From the NCBI GenBank assembly GCA_000482145.1, contig AUXH01000415.1, positions 1 to 17,269 of the forward strand: DNA of 17,269 nucleotides, written 5' to 3'. The DNA is from Strigomonas culicis (lineage: Eukaryota > Euglenozoa > Kinetoplastea > Trypanosomatida > Trypanosomatidae). This document shows positions 14,783 through 17,269 of this stretch, one piece after another. The position numbers were made by a program, and so were the translations under genes. The notes beneath the pieces were generated by a model that saw nothing but the letters and a program-made list of their open reading frames with translations, did no database searches and was not told where the DNA came from. Numbering within the stretch: position 1 is the first letter of the stretch; the number at the start of each line of letters is the position of its first letter.

Positions 14783-17269
14783 TTAGTTCGTGATGCACGA
14801 CGACGCGCCGTCCCCTGGAAGCCGCTGCAGGATCGTGTGTGTATACAACTCCAACAGAATAATTGCCCGCATCAGCGCGGAGCCGTCCCGCCGCGGGCGA
14901 CCGTCCGACTGAAAGAAGAAGTGATAGTTGAGGTTGTAGTTTTGGAAGTAGACTTGGTTGGCGGCCTCGCACAAGAAAACACCGCAGTCGTACCCATTCT
15001 GCTGCTGCGGCGCCTTGCCGAGGTGGGATTGGAAGTACTCCGTTCGAACCGACTGGAGGGATGGCGCACCGCGACGCTGCTGCGCTTCCTGAAATTGCGC
15101 CTGCAAAGCGCCCTCCACCTCCGCGAGCTCGCCATCCCTCCCCTCTTCCTGTTCCGCCTCACACAGCTTCAGACTCTTACGTGCCGCGGCAGCAGTGGTT
15201 GGATACGGGTGCGCCTGCTGAGGCCCTTCGCGGCCGCGCTTGTGCGGCCCTGCCCCCCACAGCGCGCCGCACCGCCGCATCGCCGCGACGGATGTAAAGA
15301 CCGACTGCAGACGCGCAAACTGATGGCTCCGCGGATCTGAAAAGTAGCGCACCGTCGGCGGCGCGAAGGGCGCCGCAATGGCGCAGTGGAACACGTAGTT
15401 GTACACCACCCGCCGCGGCTGCTCGCTGTCGCGCAGCACCAGCTGCCGATAGCTCTCACAGAAAATAAAGTTCAAGTCCTCCAGGATCTGCCGCTTCTGC
15501 GCGGTGGCCGCGGCCGCCGGCGGCGCTGCGCAGAGACTGTCGATGTAATACCACGTGCCCAGATTGATTTCCACCGCCGTGGCGGTATCATCCGACGCGG
15601 CCGGCGCCACGCGCTCCTCCTTGTTCAGCACTGCCAGCGTCCAGTGCGACGCGCTCACGTGGAGTGGGATGAGGACGGCCCTGCATGGTGACGGCCGCAC
15701 GCCTGTCGGCGGCTTTGGGCAGCCCGCCACGTCCAGAAACGTCTCTGCGGCATCGAAGGGTCCGAGGAGCACGTCCTGCTGTTTCTTGACCCATCGGAGG
15801 GCCGTGGGGGCGTCGCCGAGGACGGGGTACCGCGCGTTCTGGTGGTACAAGGGGTTGGCGTTGTAGCACAGGTCGTCGTCCGCGCCAACGGCCGCGCGCC
15901 GCCCATCGCCGCGCCGCTTCTCCATCTCGGACTGCACCTTCACGTAAAAGTGGGAGTTTAAGAACGCGACGATGCTCAGGTCGCAGTGCCGATGGGGGGC
16001 CGGCGCCTGGGGATGCGGCGGCTTCCTTGCGTTGTACCAGTCGATCCAGTGCTGTCGGCGGCGGACGCTCGAGGCGCACAGCAGCGCCAGGTAGGCATTG
16101 ATGACGGCGTCGTTCAGCCAGCTCCTTGGCTCCACGAGGGAGCGAATGTCCGCCTCATTCAAGCGATACACATTGTCAATGTTGATCACGGCTCCACCCG
16201 CCCCGGTCATCGCATTCGCAGGCGATGTGCTTTTCTGTGGCGGCCGCCTCCCGTCGCGCAGGGCGGCCACGACCTGTCGATCCAGCTCCGCCAAGCCCTC
16301 CATTGTAAAACTACTTAGGTCCAGCGGCACATAGTTTTCCAAGTGGTGGAGAATGCTGTTATTTTGGTTGGTAGGATGATGTTGCGGCTTCTGATTTGCT
16401 TGTGCTTGTTGTTTAAGTTTTATTTTTTTCATCGCCACTCGGCGAATGTATTCCTCCTCCGCACGCAGCGCGGCACCGGCCGCCGTGTTGTACTTTTTAT
16501 TTAAAATGTGTTGGATCTTCGCTACACAGAAGCGACGCATCGTCTCTTGATAAATGGCACTCACACGATCATTATCACTGCCACTCGCAGTACGATTTTT
16601 ATTATAAAGGTAAGGCACTAAGAGGCTTTTACTCGTGTTCCCGTCGTCGTACGCGTGAAGCAGTGCGTGTCTTTGTTGCTCACTTTGGTACAGCAACGCC
16701 TCATGCTCTCGCATCCACCGCGTCGCGTGCTTTTCCTTCGCCTGCTGCCGCTGATAGCGTGCACCTTGTGGGTGTTCCAGTGCTTGTTGATACAGCGCTT
16801 CTAGCGCTTCATCCACGGTCCGCGTCGTACTATCCTTATTCGCGTCCACAAGTGGGTAATCCTTTTCGTTCGCGAATAGAGAAACACGACTCGTACGAGT
16901 GGTATGATGGTTCGCGTCCGCAGAAGTCGTAGTCGCACGAGGCGGGTGCTGATCGATCGGCAGACGGGTTGTGTTGAGGTTCGAGATGGATGCTCGCAGG
17001 TTATCCAGTAAAATCGCATCCTTAGGAAGCGGCGCAGCGGTGGCGGAAGCCTTCGCAGGCGGCGGCGGCGGACTGCGGTTCCGATGCGTCGCCGTCGTCG
17101 TCGCACCGCTCGCCCGCGCGACGCGCAGCCGCGTCACGAGAGGGTCCGCCACGTCTGTGTCCCGCGCCGCGGACGCCGCAGCGGCCGCCGTGAGGCGGGC
17201 CGGTCGCTGCTGGTGCGGCCGCCACGGCGCCTCCCACGCCGAGACGGCCGGGTCCGCCCGCGGGCGGCG
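14783..17269 (-). CDS. SENP: SUMO-specific protease, Ulp/SENP family (peptidase C48), 5' end outside window
   Basis: The frame ends at TAA 14783-14785 and stays open to the right edge, so the start is missing. The GTG at 17152 is only an internal codon. The N-terminal half is Ala/Pro/Gln-rich with helical basic stretches. The catalytic half starts at WLNDAVINAY (16091-16120), the substrate-tail binding motif of Ulp proteases. The triad is visible: His in SHWTLAVLN (15644-15646), Asp in YYIDSL (15539-15541) and Cys in NGYDCGVFLCE (14984-14986), with the oxyanion Gln in the preceding Gln run. Ulp/SENP enzymes mature SUMO and remove it from targets, usually in the nucleus or at its envelope. Here Asp and Cys are about 185 residues apart, against about 50 in yeast Ulp1, so a large insert divides the domain as in Ulp2/SENP6/7. 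The region between WLND and His is also enlarged. A NEDD8-type (SENP8) specificity is less likely given the size. Confidence 0.9.
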   Translation of the reverse strand, partial: RRPRADPAVSAWEAPWRPHQQRPARLTAAAAASAARDTDVADPLVTRLRVARASGATTTATHRNRSPPPPPAKASATAAPLPKDAILLDNLRASISNLNTTRLPIDQHPPRATTTSADANHHTTRTSRVSLFANEKDYPLVDANKDSTTRTVDEALEALYQQALEHPQGARYQRQQAKEKHATRWMREHEALLYQSEQQRHALLHAYDDGNTSKSLLVPYLYNKNRTASGSDNDRVSAIYQETMRRFCVAKIQHILNKKYNTAAGAALRAEEEYIRRVAMKKIKLKQQAQANQKPQHHPTNQNNSILHHLENYVPLDLSSFTMEGLAELDRQVVAALRDGRRPPQKSTSPANAMTGAGGAVINIDNVYRLNEADIRSLVEPRSWLNDAVINAYLALLCASSVRRRQHWIDWYNARKPPHPQAPAPHRHCDLSIVAFLNSHFYVKVQSEMEKRRGDGRRAAVGADDDLCYNANPLYHQNARYPVLGDAPTALRWVKKQQDVLLGPFDAAETFLDVAGCPKPPTGVRPSPCRAVLIPLHVSASHWTLAVLNKEERVAPAASDDTATAVEINLGTWYYIDSLCAAPPAAAATAQKRQILEDLNFIFCESYRQLVLRDSEQPRRVVYNYVFHCAIAAPFAPPTVRYFSDPRSHQFARLQSVFTSVAAMRRCGALWGAGPHKRGREGPQQAHPYPTTAAAARKSLKLCEAEQEEGRDGELAEVEGALQAQFQEAQQRRGAPSLQSVRTEYFQSHLGKAPQQQNGYDCGVFLCEAANQVYFQNYNLNYHFFFQSDGRPRRDGSALMRAIILLELYTHTILQRLPGDGASSCITN

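Noticed and set aside
1..17269. CRISPR arrays, insertion sequences, retroelements, tRNA or rRNA genes, strand-switch regions
   Set aside because: I looked on both strands and saw no direct-repeat arrays, transposase or reverse transcriptase motifs, RNA gene cores, or change in gene direction.

Overview
The window looks like nuclear DNA of a trypanosomatid (kinetoplastid protist). Every convincing gene lies on the minus strand, is intronless and GC-rich, and is separated from its neighbour by AT-rich spacers of roughly 0.2 to 1.2 kb. On the minus strand these spacers carry long polypyrimidine runs followed by AG, the signal layout used for spliced-leader trans-splicing and coupled polyadenylation in polycistronic transcription units. 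No bacterial operon signals are present. The standard code fits (TAA, TAG and TGA all act as stops). I cannot name the species.

In transcription order (right to left) there are five genes. (1) 14783-17269, cut by the right edge, is a SUMO protease of the Ulp/SENP (peptidase C48) family with its His, Asp, Gln and Cys residues visible and an unusually long Asp-Cys gap. (2) 12630-14096 encodes an unrecognised 488-residue protein that starts with a good N-myristoylation signal. (3) 11662 to about 12350 is a shorter tandem paralogue of gene 2. It has no usable ATG: a stretch of about 650 bases lacks ATG in all three minus-strand frames. (4) 7348-10737 is a 1,129-residue Ser/Thr protein kinase with all catalytic residues, but about 175 residues separate its DFG and PPE motifs. 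(5) 6190 down to the left edge is a very large low-complexity protein (more than 2,000 codons in the window). Its reading frame breaks at an (AAC)11 run near 4236, and its C-terminal half carries what reads as a degenerate kinase domain, with HGS where active kinases have HRD.

Neighbouring genes in such units are co-transcribed but usually not functionally linked, so a joint pathway is not implied. The points most worth a second look are the pseudokinase and its frameshift, the ATG-less paralogue beside a myristoylated parent-like copy, the long activation segment of the kinase, and the SENP insertion. Long plus-strand open frames are GC-driven shadows.
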